DNA of 55,093 nucleotides from Fidelibacterota bacterium (lineage in GTDB: Bacteria > Pseudomonadota > Alphaproteobacteria > Rhodospirillales > Rhodospirillaceae): positions 1 to 55,093 of the forward strand of contig CANJLF010000020.1 of NCBI GenBank assembly GCA_947475295.1, given 5' to 3'. The notes under the pieces are model-generated. The model had not been told where the DNA came from. It saw nothing but the letters and a program-made list of their open reading frames with translations, and did no database searches. How positions within the stretch are numbered: position 1 is the stretch's first letter; every line of letters begins with the position of its first letter. A program made the position numbers and the translations under genes. This document shows, in pieces, positions 8,349 through 15,605 of this stretch.

Positions 8349-10610
8349 TTGGAAGCGGAGCTGGAAGAATCGCTGCCGATCATTGCGGCGACGCGGCCCG
8401 GTACGAATGCGGGCATCGATGCGGCAGCACTGCGCGGTGACATGACCGGCGCACTTGTGGTCGCCATTGTCACAATTTCGGAATCGGTGCCCCTCGGGCT
8501 TTTGACCTTCGCCGCCCTCGGCTCGTCCTTTGTCGGCATGGGCGCCATCGCCGGCCTTTACGGCGCCGTGGCCGCCGGACTGGTGGCGGCCCTTCTGGGC
8601 GGCGCGCCGCGCATGATCTCGGGCCCTCGCGCCTCCGTGGCGGTGATCATGGCGACCATGGTTTCCACGGCCGCCAGCGCGCCGGGCCTCGACGAACACG
8701 GCGGCGCCATGACCGCGATCGCCCTCGCGCTATTTGGGATTTTTCTCGCCGGATTGCTGGAAGCGCTGTTCGGCATGGCGAAGCTGGGGCGCGTCATCAA
8801 GTTCATTCCCTATCCGGTCATCGCCGGTTTCATGAACGGCGTCGCGGTTCTGCTGCTGCTGAGCCAGGCGCGCGGGCTGATGGCGCTGCCCGATGATTTT
8901 GCCTGGGCCGACTGGCGCGATATCCCCAGTGCTGCCGGCGCATGGGGCGTGCTGACCGCGGGCGTGACAATGTCGATCATCGCCCTCGCGCCGCTGATCT
9001 CTAAGCGCATCCCCGGCCTGCTGGCGGGATTGGTGGGCGGGCTCGTCTTGCACTATGTGCTCAGCCTCAATGTCGACACTGCAGCCCTGGGCCCGACCAT
9101 CGGCGCCATTCCCCCGGCGGTGCCGTCCTTCGCGCTGATCCATCTCTGGGCCGCCGCGTGGGACCCTTGGATCGTCGAGGCGCTCTCCAGCATCTTGCCG
9201 TCGGTCGCGATTCTGGCGGTGATCGCGGCGATTGACTCGCTCATGGGCGCAGCCGCCCTCGACAGCGTCACGGCGGGGCGTCACGACAGCGACCGCGAAC
9301 TGCTGGCGCAAGGCCTCTCGAACATGGCGTCGGCGGTCATGGGCGGGCTCGCCAGCTCCGGCGCCGTGGGCCGTAGCGCCGCCAGCCTCAAGGCCGGTGC
9401 GCGCAGCCGTTTGTGCGGCGTGCTGAGCGCGGTGTTCGTCCTCTTGGGAACCTTCGCCGCGGGTCCGTGGCTCACCTATCTGCCGCGTTCGGTCCTCGCG
9501 GCGGTCTTGACCACGGTTGCGCTCAGCATGATGGACAGCTGGAGCCGCGAAATGGTGTCGCGCTTGCGGTTCTCGGGCCCCTTCCGCCGCGCCATTATCG
9601 CCAACCTCGCGATTGTCGTCGCGGTGGCCGCCGTGACGGTGATGGTTAACCTGATCACCGCCGTAGCCGCCGGCCTCATGATTGCAATGGTTATGTTCGT
9701 GCGCGACATGAGCAAGCCCATCGTGCGCCGGTCCTACGACGGCGCGGCGCGAAGGTCCCTAAAGGTGCGCGAGCGGGGCGGCGCCGATCATCTGGCCGCG
9801 CGCGGGCACGAGATTGTCGTCGTGGAGCTCGATGGGCCGCTGTTTTTCGGCACGGCCGATGCGCTGTTCAGCGAGGTCGAGCGCCTGTCCGGCAATGCCA
9901 AGGTCATGATCCTCGATTGCGGACGTTTGGCGGACATGGATTCCACCGGCGTGCGGCTTTTGCAGCAGCTGTTCCAGCGTCTGATCGCGCACGGCAAGAC
10001 CGCGCTGATTTCCCATATGACGCGGGATGATATGAACGGGCGCTTTCTCGGTGTGATCGCCGGTGAGCGCATCTTCGATATCTGCCGTCTGTTCGCCGAC
10101 ACCGATGCAGCTTTGGAATGGGCCGAGGACAAATTATTGCAAGCGGCGGGCATAGCCTCGGCCGATCATGTTGAACTGGATCTTCGGCAGTTCAGTATCG
10201 CTACGGGCCTTGATGAAGGCGAACACGCCGCGTTCGCCGCTCTCACGCGCCGCCGCGAACTGCCCGCCGGCACCACGCTGTTCCGCGAGGGCGATCACGG
10301 CGATGCCTTTTTCATGCTGGCCAAAGGCACGGTCACTATTCGGCTTGTCAGCGGCCGGCGCGCGCCGGTCCGGCTCGCCAATCTGATTCCCGGCGTGGTG
10401 TTCGGCGAAATGGCCATGCTGGAGTGCGAGCACCGCTCGGCCGATGCGGTGGCCGATTGTGACGTCGTGATCTATGAAATGAGTAAGGCCGATTTCGAGA
10501 ACGTGCTGGCCACCAGCCCGGCGCTGGCCGCCAAGCTATCGGCCAATATGGCGCGCGAGATCGCAGCAAGGCTACGGGTGACGAATAACGAGCTTAGGAT
10601 GATTAGTTGA
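8349..10610 (+). CDS. SulP anion transporter fused to STAS and cyclic-nucleotide-binding domains
   Basis: A 753-residue fusion. Residues about 30-455 form a SulP (SLC26) transporter with around 11-14 membrane segments and the SulP-type GFMNGVAVLLLLSQ block. Residues about 475-590 form a STAS domain with the SpoIIAA-like turn DMDSTGVRLL, in which the serine is the position phosphorylated in anti-sigma antagonists. Residues about 615-750 form a cAMP/cGMP-binding fold, including FGEMAMLE...RSADAVA, the phosphate-binding cassette with its arginine. SulP proteins move sulfate, bicarbonate, chloride or dicarboxylates. The gene starts with TTG, preceded by GGAGGGG at good spacing, and is divergent from the hydrolase gene. 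Direct nucleotide gating of transport is an inference. Confidence 0.9.
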   Translation: MEAELEESLPIIAATRPGTNAGIDAAALRGDMTGALVVAIVTISESVPLGLLTFAALGSSFVGMGAIAGLYGAVAAGLVAALLGGAPRMISGPRASVAVIMATMVSTAASAPGLDEHGGAMTAIALALFGIFLAGLLEALFGMAKLGRVIKFIPYPVIAGFMNGVAVLLLLSQARGLMALPDDFAWADWRDIPSAAGAWGVLTAGVTMSIIALAPLISKRIPGLLAGLVGGLVLHYVLSLNVDTAALGPTIGAIPPAVPSFALIHLWAAAWDPWIVEALSSILPSVAILAVIAAIDSLMGAAALDSVTAGRHDSDRELLAQGLSNMASAVMGGLASSGAVGRSAASLKAGARSRLCGVLSAVFVLLGTFAAGPWLTYLPRSVLAAVLTTVALSMMDSWSREMVSRLRFSGPFRRAIIANLAIVVAVAAVTVMVNLITAVAAGLMIAMVMFVRDMSKPIVRRSYDGAARRSLKVRERGGADHLAARGHEIVVVELDGPLFFGTADALFSEVERLSGNAKVMILDCGRLADMDSTGVRLLQQLFQRLIAHGKTALISHMTRDDMNGRFLGVIAGERIFDICRLFADTDAALEWAEDKLLQAAGIASADHVELDLRQFSIATGLDEGEHAAFAALTRRRELPAGTTLFREGDHGDAFFMLAKGTVTIRLVSGRRAPVRLANLIPGVVFGEMAMLECEHRSADAVADCDVVIYEMSKADFENVLATSPALAAKLSANMAREIAARLRVTNNELRMIS

Positions 10611-10632
10611 GGGTGGCGGTTTGCGAGAGTAA

Positions 10633-10927
10633 ATGCCGTTTACGCCGCTTCATCTGGGACCATGGCTGCTCTTCAAAATGGCTGCTCTTCAAAGCTATCG
10701 GCGGACCCCGTTTCAGTTTTACGGTCTTTGGCGGCTCGCAAGTCCTCATGGACATTGAGCCGCTCGCGCGCATCATGCATGCCGATATGAACCCGCTGTG
10801 GCCACTCGCTTTGGGAAACGGGTTGCTCGGGCCGATCTCAGTCGAATGGCTTCACGTCGCCTGTGTGCTCGGCGGCGGACTTGGGGCCGCGGTTCTAATG
10901 GTTAATGGTAAAACGGAACCGCCCTAA
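10633..10927 (+). pseudogene. Metal-dependent-hydrolase-like membrane protein, frameshifted by a 16-bp duplication and internally deleted
   Basis: From ATG 10633 the frame reads MPFTPLHLGPWLLF, the typical start of a family of small membrane proteins resembling DUF4184/YdjM-type hydrolases. A tandem 16-bp repeat (10662-10693) shifts the frame; after it the matching frame continues FSFTVFGGSQVLMDIEPLAR and then IMHADMNPLWPLALGN, ending at TAA 10927. Removing one repeat copy restores one continuous frame. In addition the product jumps from MDIEPLAR, near the family's N-terminus, to MHADMNP, near its C-terminus, so roughly 80-100 residues appear deleted. Family recognition is from memory of the pattern. 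Two independent lesions argue for a dead gene. Confidence 0.72.
10662..10693 (+). repeat. Perfect 16-bp tandem duplication
   Basis: The unit atggctgctcttcaaa occurs twice back to back, at 10662-10677 and 10678-10693. Sixteen is not a multiple of three, and the duplication breaks the reading frame of the gene containing it. Confidence 0.97.
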
Positions 10928-11127
10928 TTTGTGCAGCGGCCAAACAAAATGGCGCCGTTTGCATGCAAGGCCAACCTGCTTTCGCCCGTAACAGAATTGG
11001 ATGCCAATGGGTTAGGTATGCTGCAATGCGGCAGGTGACCATTCACTGGTGGGAACGCTCCTCTGTGGATGACAGAAGCCCATTTCGGCGTAATACTGCT
11101 CCGGTACAACTTTTCTGGGAGGATACA

Positions 11128-11919
11128 ATGGAAGTCTCATTACTCGGCCGCACCGCGTTGATCACGGGCGGAAGCAGCGGTACTGGCCTTGCTATGGCGC
11201 GGGAATTTGTGCGCTCCGGTGCCAGCGTGGCGATCGTCGCGCGCGGCCAGGAGAACCTCGACAAGGCGAAGGCCGAGTTACTAAAGCTCGCCGCCGGCCA
11301 CGTGAAGTCCGCCAAGGTTGTCGCGTTCAGTTGCGATGTCGGCGTCGCCGCGCAGCGTGCCGCGACCTATGCCAAGGTCCGCGAAGCCTTGGGCCCGATT
11401 GATATCCTCTGCAACAACGCCGGTGAATCGCGCTCCGGCGGGACGTTCGAAAACATTCCCGAAGAAAACTGGCGCCTCGACTTGGAAACGAAGACGGTGG
11501 CGCACATGCACTTCGCGAGATTGTGCTGGGACGACATGAAGGCGCGCAAGCGCGGCGTGATCCTCAACACCGGGGCAATTTCCGCCAAAGCGGGCAGGCC
11601 CGCCGCCATGCCCACGTCCGTCGCGCGTGCGGGCGTCATGGCCTTGACCAAAGGTCTGGCCTTCGATGGCGGCCCGCACAACATCCGTGCCAACGCGCTG
11701 CTCATTGGATCTCTCGAAACCGGACAGACCGTGCGCCATTATCCTAACGAGGCCGAGCGCAAAGCAGCCCTCGCGAAAACCGGTGAGCACATTCCGCTCG
11801 GACGCGTGGGCACGCCTGAGGAATTCGCGAATCTTGCCACTTTCCTGGCGTCGGATAAGGCGTCTTACATCACGGGCTGTGCCATCAACGTCGATGGCGG
11901 CTCGTGTCCCGTGGTGTAA
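11128..11919 (+). CDS. SDR-fold protein lacking the canonical catalytic residues
   Basis: A 263-residue protein with a Rossmann SDR fold: TGGSSGTG at 13-20, CNNAG at 95-99 and a C-terminal GCAINVDGG block. Aligned on the helix ending in LTKG, the usual Y-x-x-x-K becomes T163-x-x-x-R167 (TSVAR), and the catalytic serine position is alanine or glycine. It may bind NAD(P) yet not act as a normal dehydrogenase, or belong to an atypical SDR group. The start at 11128 has GGGAGG five bases upstream; a longer frame to 10963 exists but has no such site. The following NTF2-like gene starts 11 nt downstream, so the two are probably co-expressed. Confidence 0.88.
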   Translation: MEVSLLGRTALITGGSSGTGLAMAREFVRSGASVAIVARGQENLDKAKAELLKLAAGHVKSAKVVAFSCDVGVAAQRAATYAKVREALGPIDILCNNAGESRSGGTFENIPEENWRLDLETKTVAHMHFARLCWDDMKARKRGVILNTGAISAKAGRPAAMPTSVARAGVMALTKGLAFDGGPHNIRANALLIGSLETGQTVRHYPNEAERKAALAKTGEHIPLGRVGTPEEFANLATFLASDKASYITGCAINVDGGSCPVV

Positions 11920-11930
11920 GGAAAAAAATC

Positions 11931-12416
11931 ATGACCGAAAATTCAGATCGCGTTTTATCCCGCCGGTCCGCCTTCGCTGCTTTGGGCGCCACGACGCTCG
12001 TGGCCGCCAGCGGCGCGGCTGCTCAGGCGGCTACCATGAGCACCGTTGAGGAAGCCAACCTGAAGCTTTGCGAAGCCGCTATCGCGTCCCGTTCGGGCGA
12101 CAGCCAGAAGCTCGCGGGATATCTAGCCGATGATTGCGTTTTGCGCCTTGAAGACGCCAAGCAAACCATCGTTGGAAAACAGAATATCTCCTCTGTGTTC
12201 CAGGACTTCAGCGCCCTGGCCGAGATGACAGCCAAGACCCAGGGCTCCTTGGCCAAAGGATCGCTGGTGGTGATTCACCGCAATGACACCATCCTTTATA
12301 AGGACGCCGCAGCTCCGGCGAAGACATTTGTGGTCGCTGGAGTGTTCACGGTCGAGGGCGGCAAAATCCAGCAATGGGTTGATGTCGTGGTAGATACAAA
12401 AAACGTTGGCGTTTAA
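11931..12416 (+). CDS. Exported SnoaL/NTF2-like protein with Tat-type signal
   Basis: A 161-residue protein. The N-terminus carries SRRSAFAALGATTLVAAS followed by AAAQA, a twin-arginine-type signal ending in an Ala-x-Ala cleavage site. The mature part (about 35-161) has the NTF2/SnoaL cone-fold pattern: an early helix with a YLADDCVLR turn, then VGKQNISSVF and a terminal beta strand QWVDVVVD. Members bind or isomerise small hydrophobic ligands, but no catalytic set can be named. AAGGAAAAAA lies before the ATG. It follows the atypical SDR by 11 nt and is closed by a strong hairpin at 12441. Confidence 0.78.
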   Translation: MTENSDRVLSRRSAFAALGATTLVAASGAAAQAATMSTVEEANLKLCEAAIASRSGDSQKLAGYLADDCVLRLEDAKQTIVGKQNISSVFQDFSALAEMTAKTQGSLAKGSLVVIHRNDTILYKDAAAPAKTFVVAGVFTVEGGKIQQWVDVVVDTKNVGV

Positions 12417-12440
12417 CGCGCTTCTTAACGAGTCCAAATA

Positions 12441-12476
12441 AAAACGGCGCCGTTCCTTTCGGGACGGCGCCGTTTT
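12441..12476. terminator. Bidirectional intrinsic terminator
   Basis: AAAACGGCGCCGT and ACGGCGCCGTTTT form a perfect 13-bp stem around a 10-base loop (TCCTTTCGGG). An A-run on the left and a T-run on the right serve both directions. It sits between the convergent NTF2-like gene and the degP gene. Confidence 0.92.
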
Positions 12477-12492
12477 CTTTAGCGCGGACGCT

Positions 12493-13860
12493 TTATTGCA
12501 GGATCACCAGAAGGTCTTCGCCGGCGCGCTTGACGGCCAATACGGTCTGCCGTTCGGAGTTTTTTACGGCCGTCGTGAAGTCTTCCACATTGGCAACGCC
12601 CTTAGTGTTGACCGCAACGATGACATCGCCGGTCCGCAGCTTGGACTGGAACGCCGGGCTGTTGGGTTCGACACTGACAACGCGCACGCCCTTCATTTTT
12701 TCGCTGGGATCGATGTTGCCGAAGGTCGCGCCCATCAGCGCCGGGCGGTCTTCAGCCTTAGCTTCGATGATCTGCTGGGCGGGCTTGCCGATGGTGAGCT
12801 TGAAGTCCTTCTTGGCGCCACCCCGGAGGACGACGACATTGACCGACGTGCCCAACGTCATCATACCGATGCGGTTGCGCAGGTCGGACATGCCGTGCAG
12901 GGGCTTTCCGTCCAGTTCGATGGCGACGTCGCCGGCTTTAAGCCCGGCGGCTTCTGCCGGCGAGCCTTTGACGACGCTGCCAATCAGCGCACCCTCGGTC
13001 TGGCTGATGCCCAGGTTCTTGGCCAGCTCCGGCGTCATATCCTGGATCTGCACGCCGATTTGGCCGCGGCGCACTTCGCCGTAGGCGATCAGTTGGTTCA
13101 TAACAGACTTGACCATGGTGGTCGGCACGGCGAAGCCGACGCCGACGTTGCCGCCGGCAGGTCCGATGATGGCGGTGTTGATGCCGATCAGCTCGCCTTT
13201 CAGGTTGACCAGGGCGCCGCCCGAGTTACCGGGATTGATGGAGGCATCGGTTTGGATGAAGTCCTCGTAGCCTTCGATGGACATGCCCGAACGGCCCAGT
13301 GCCGAGACAATGCCCGAGGTCACGGTCTGTCCCAGGCCGAAGGGATTGCCGACGGCCACTACATAATCGCCGACGCGGAGCGCGGTGGCATCGCCCATGG
13401 GCAGTGCGGAGAGGTTGCCGGCGGTCACCTGCAGCAACGCGACATCGGTCTCCTTGTCGGAGCCTACGACTTTGGCCGTCAGGGTGCGTTTATCCTTCAG
13501 CGTGACGACGATATCGCTGGCGTCGTCGATGACGTGATGGTTGGTGAGGATGTAGCCTTTCTGGGCGTCGATGATTACGCCCGAGCCGACGGAAGAACGC
13601 TCTTGCGGCGGGATCTTATCAGGCAGGTCGAAGAACCGGCGGAACTTCGGGTCCTTCATCAGCGGATTGTCTTCCATGTCCAGCTTCGACTTCACCGCAA
13701 CGCTCACTACCGCCGGCGTCACCTTCTCAACCAGCGGCGCCAGGGTCGGCATGCCGTCGCGCATCGGCACGGTGATGTCGGCGGCGAACGAAAGCGGAGA
13801 GCAAGCGAAGGCTGCAACAATCGCCGCCGTGGGCAGGAGGCGAGAAATTCGTACGGTCAT
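12493..13860 (-). CDS. degP: DegP/HtrA-type periplasmic serine protease
   Basis: A 455-residue protein with a signal peptide (about 1-27, ending SPLSFAA), a trypsin-like domain and two PDZ domains (about 255-345 and 360-450). The catalytic triad is H109 (TNHHV), D139 (ETDVALLQV) and S213 (NPGNSGGAL). It degrades or refolds damaged envelope proteins. Two starts are possible; ATG 13860 gives a clean signal peptide, whereas ATG 13899 would add 13 polar residues. It is divergent from the aldo/keto reductase gene across a 359-bp region and ends at a strong terminator. DegP, DegQ and Mucd-like names are not separable here. Confidence 0.94.
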   Translation of the reverse strand: MTVRISRLLPTAAIVAAFACSPLSFAADITVPMRDGMPTLAPLVEKVTPAVVSVAVKSKLDMEDNPLMKDPKFRRFFDLPDKIPPQERSSVGSGVIIDAQKGYILTNHHVIDDASDIVVTLKDKRTLTAKVVGSDKETDVALLQVTAGNLSALPMGDATALRVGDYVVAVGNPFGLGQTVTSGIVSALGRSGMSIEGYEDFIQTDASINPGNSGGALVNLKGELIGINTAIIGPAGGNVGVGFAVPTTMVKSVMNQLIAYGEVRRGQIGVQIQDMTPELAKNLGISQTEGALIGSVVKGSPAEAAGLKAGDVAIELDGKPLHGMSDLRNRIGMMTLGTSVNVVVLRGGAKKDFKLTIGKPAQQIIEAKAEDRPALMGATFGNIDPSEKMKGVRVVSVEPNSPAFQSKLRTGDVIVAVNTKGVANVEDFTTAVKNSERQTVLAVKRAGEDLLVILQ

Positions 13861-14219
13861 ATGAATGTGGCCTTTCGTGCCGGTTTTATCGCGCGTCATT
13901 CTGGAACAGCGCGCGGATGAAAGTGAGTGTGAAGGGCACGGTCCCCCCGTGTTTTTATATAAGCTGCGTCCTAACCCTGGATCATAGGGATGTTATCGTG
14001 CGGCTAGGGCAGGATCAAACCGGGATAACAGCTATTTAATGTCGTGAATTCGGGGAAACCGTAAGCTTTTTCAATGAGGTTGGGGATGTCCACACCGCGC
14101 TCCGCGCGGCTGTCGCCAGATCCCCAGACGGTCGGCGTTACGCTGTTTCGCTTGACACTCAAGGGCCCGGAAACCGACCGTAGCAGCCGCTTCGATGCTG
14201 CGCATGAAGGAGTCCTGCC
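13861..14219. other. Divergent intergenic region between degP and the aldo/keto reductase gene
   Basis: No gene is supported in these 359 bp. On the minus strand TTGATC (14015 region) and TAACAT, 17 bases apart, resemble a housekeeping promoter for degP, and a TATATAA stretch lies near 13955. The right side carries GAAGGAG before the reductase ATG. I found no clear extracytoplasmic-stress sigma site (GGAAC/CGTT) pointing at degP. Confidence 0.4.
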
Positions 14220-15161
14220 ATGAATCGCTTTCCGCCCCTGACGCGCGCCGGCTTTCTGAAAACAGTGGGCGCCGTGGCGCTATCGGCGGCGATTCCGGTC
14301 CCATTGGCGCTGCCGGCTTTCGCCGCGGCCGGCGGCCCGCTCGCCACGCGGAAAATTCACAAGAGTAAAACCGGCGAGCAGCTGCCGGTCATCGGCCTGG
14401 GCACGCGTTCCATGAGCCGCCGCGATGCGAAAGCCGCGGCCGGACAGAGCGATGTGATCGCCACACTGTTGGCCGGCGGCGGCAAGGTCATCGACACAGC
14501 GGCGAATTATACCGGCGGTGACTCCGAGGATTTCATCGGCGAAGTATTGGCGAAGACGAATGCGCGCAGCAAGGCTTTCATCTCCACCAAATTCGCCGAG
14601 CGCGGCAAGGAAAACGGCCTGCGTTCCATCGAGACGTCCTTCAAGCAACTGCGCACCGACACCATCGACCTGATGTACATCCACAACATGGTCGATATCC
14701 CAACGCAGCTTCCGACGCTCGAGGACTTCAAGGCGCGGGGCAAGTTCCGCTACATCGGCATTTCCGACACCGGCAACAATCAGGACGAACTGATAAAATG
14801 GCTGGATCGCCTCGACTTCATCCAGTTCGCCTATGCCGCCGATTCACGCGAGGCGGAAAATAGATTGCTGCCGGCAGCCCTCGACAAAGGCGTGTCGTGC
14901 CTGATCGCTTTACCGCTGGGGCGCGGTCGCGCGCTCAGCGCCGTGAAGGGCAAAGAGGTGCCGGCCTGGGCGAAGGAAGAACTCGGCGTCGAAACTTTTG
15001 CCCAGCTTCTGCTGAAATTCGTCGTCAGCCATCCGGCGGTGACCGTGGCCATACCCTCGACGCTGGATCCCAAGCATATGGCCGAGAATGTCGCGGCCGG
15101 GCAGGGGCCCATTCCCGACGCCAAGCAGCGCGCCAAGATCGCCGCCATCTGGGAAAGCTAA
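14220..15161 (+). CDS. Exported aldo/keto reductase
   Basis: A 313-residue TIM-barrel oxidoreductase. It begins with RAGFLKTVGAVALSAA and a long hydrophobic stretch ending near AFAAA, an export signal of Tat-like character (one arginine pair position is relaxed: LTRAG). The AKR catalytic set is visible as D in VIDTAANY, the Y of that block, K in ISTKFAE and H in MYIHNM; the C-terminal NADP-binding block is FVVSHPAVTVAIPSTLDP. Such periplasmic AKRs are often annotated for unknown substrates. GAAGGAG lies upstream of the ATG. It is single, divergent from degP. Confidence 0.88.
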   Translation: MNRFPPLTRAGFLKTVGAVALSAAIPVPLALPAFAAAGGPLATRKIHKSKTGEQLPVIGLGTRSMSRRDAKAAAGQSDVIATLLAGGGKVIDTAANYTGGDSEDFIGEVLAKTNARSKAFISTKFAERGKENGLRSIETSFKQLRTDTIDLMYIHNMVDIPTQLPTLEDFKARGKFRYIGISDTGNNQDELIKWLDRLDFIQFAYAADSREAENRLLPAALDKGVSCLIALPLGRGRALSAVKGKEVPAWAKEELGVETFAQLLLKFVVSHPAVTVAIPSTLDPKHMAENVAAGQGPIPDAKQRAKIAAIWES

Positions 15162-15360
15162 GGGTTTCCCGCAAGTGTTTGGGTCCGAGTTAGGACATTT
15201 GCGGGCATTTCCGTTTACGGGCTGCCGGAACGCGGAGAAAAATCTTCCCCAATCTAATACCCTAGTAAAACGATAGGGATATAGTTGTTACGCCCGGCCC
15301 GGGATTTCCTATGCTCCTCGCCAGTCGCCGACTCGTGCGATGTGAATAAGAGGACAGACC

Positions 15361-15552
15361 ATGAGCCGCTTCCGCGCTCCCCGGATTTCCGAAACCTTTA
15401 TCGCCCAGGCCGCCGCCATTTCAGCGTTCATTATGGTGGCTCTGGTGGTACTTGGCTTTGCCCATCCGGTGAAAGCGGCTCAACGCCATACGCCTATGGC
15501 CGCACAGAGCGTCATGTGTATGTCGGTGTCGTGTAGCCCGCCCGGCCTCTGA
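15361..15552 (+). CDS. Small hypothetical membrane or secreted protein
   Basis: A 63-residue frame preceded by AAGAGGAC at suitable spacing. It has a single hydrophobic segment (about residues 15-37, AAAISAFIMVALVVLGFA) followed by an Ala-rich possible cleavage site (VKAAQ) and a short tail with two cysteines. It lies alone, 53 nt before the TonB receptor start. I recognise no family. The ribosome binding site and hydrophobic segment favour a real gene, but length is short. Confidence 0.5.
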   Translation: MSRFRAPRISETFIAQAAAISAFIMVALVVLGFAHPVKAAQRHTPMAAQSVMCMSVSCSPPGL

Positions 15553-15605
15553 CGTTTTTTTGCCGATAATGTCTACTTATTACATCAACAAATAGAATTA
15601 AGTAC

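Noticed and set aside
8268-8699. N-terminal extension of the large hydrolase gene
   Set aside because: It overlaps the SulP gene and is His/Arg/Gly-rich without a signal; the ATG at 8267 starts a clean signal peptide.
12496-13920. Long open plus-strand frame of 474 codons
   Set aside because: It is the antisense of degP, which has a full catalytic triad and signal peptide; the frame has no recognisable domain.
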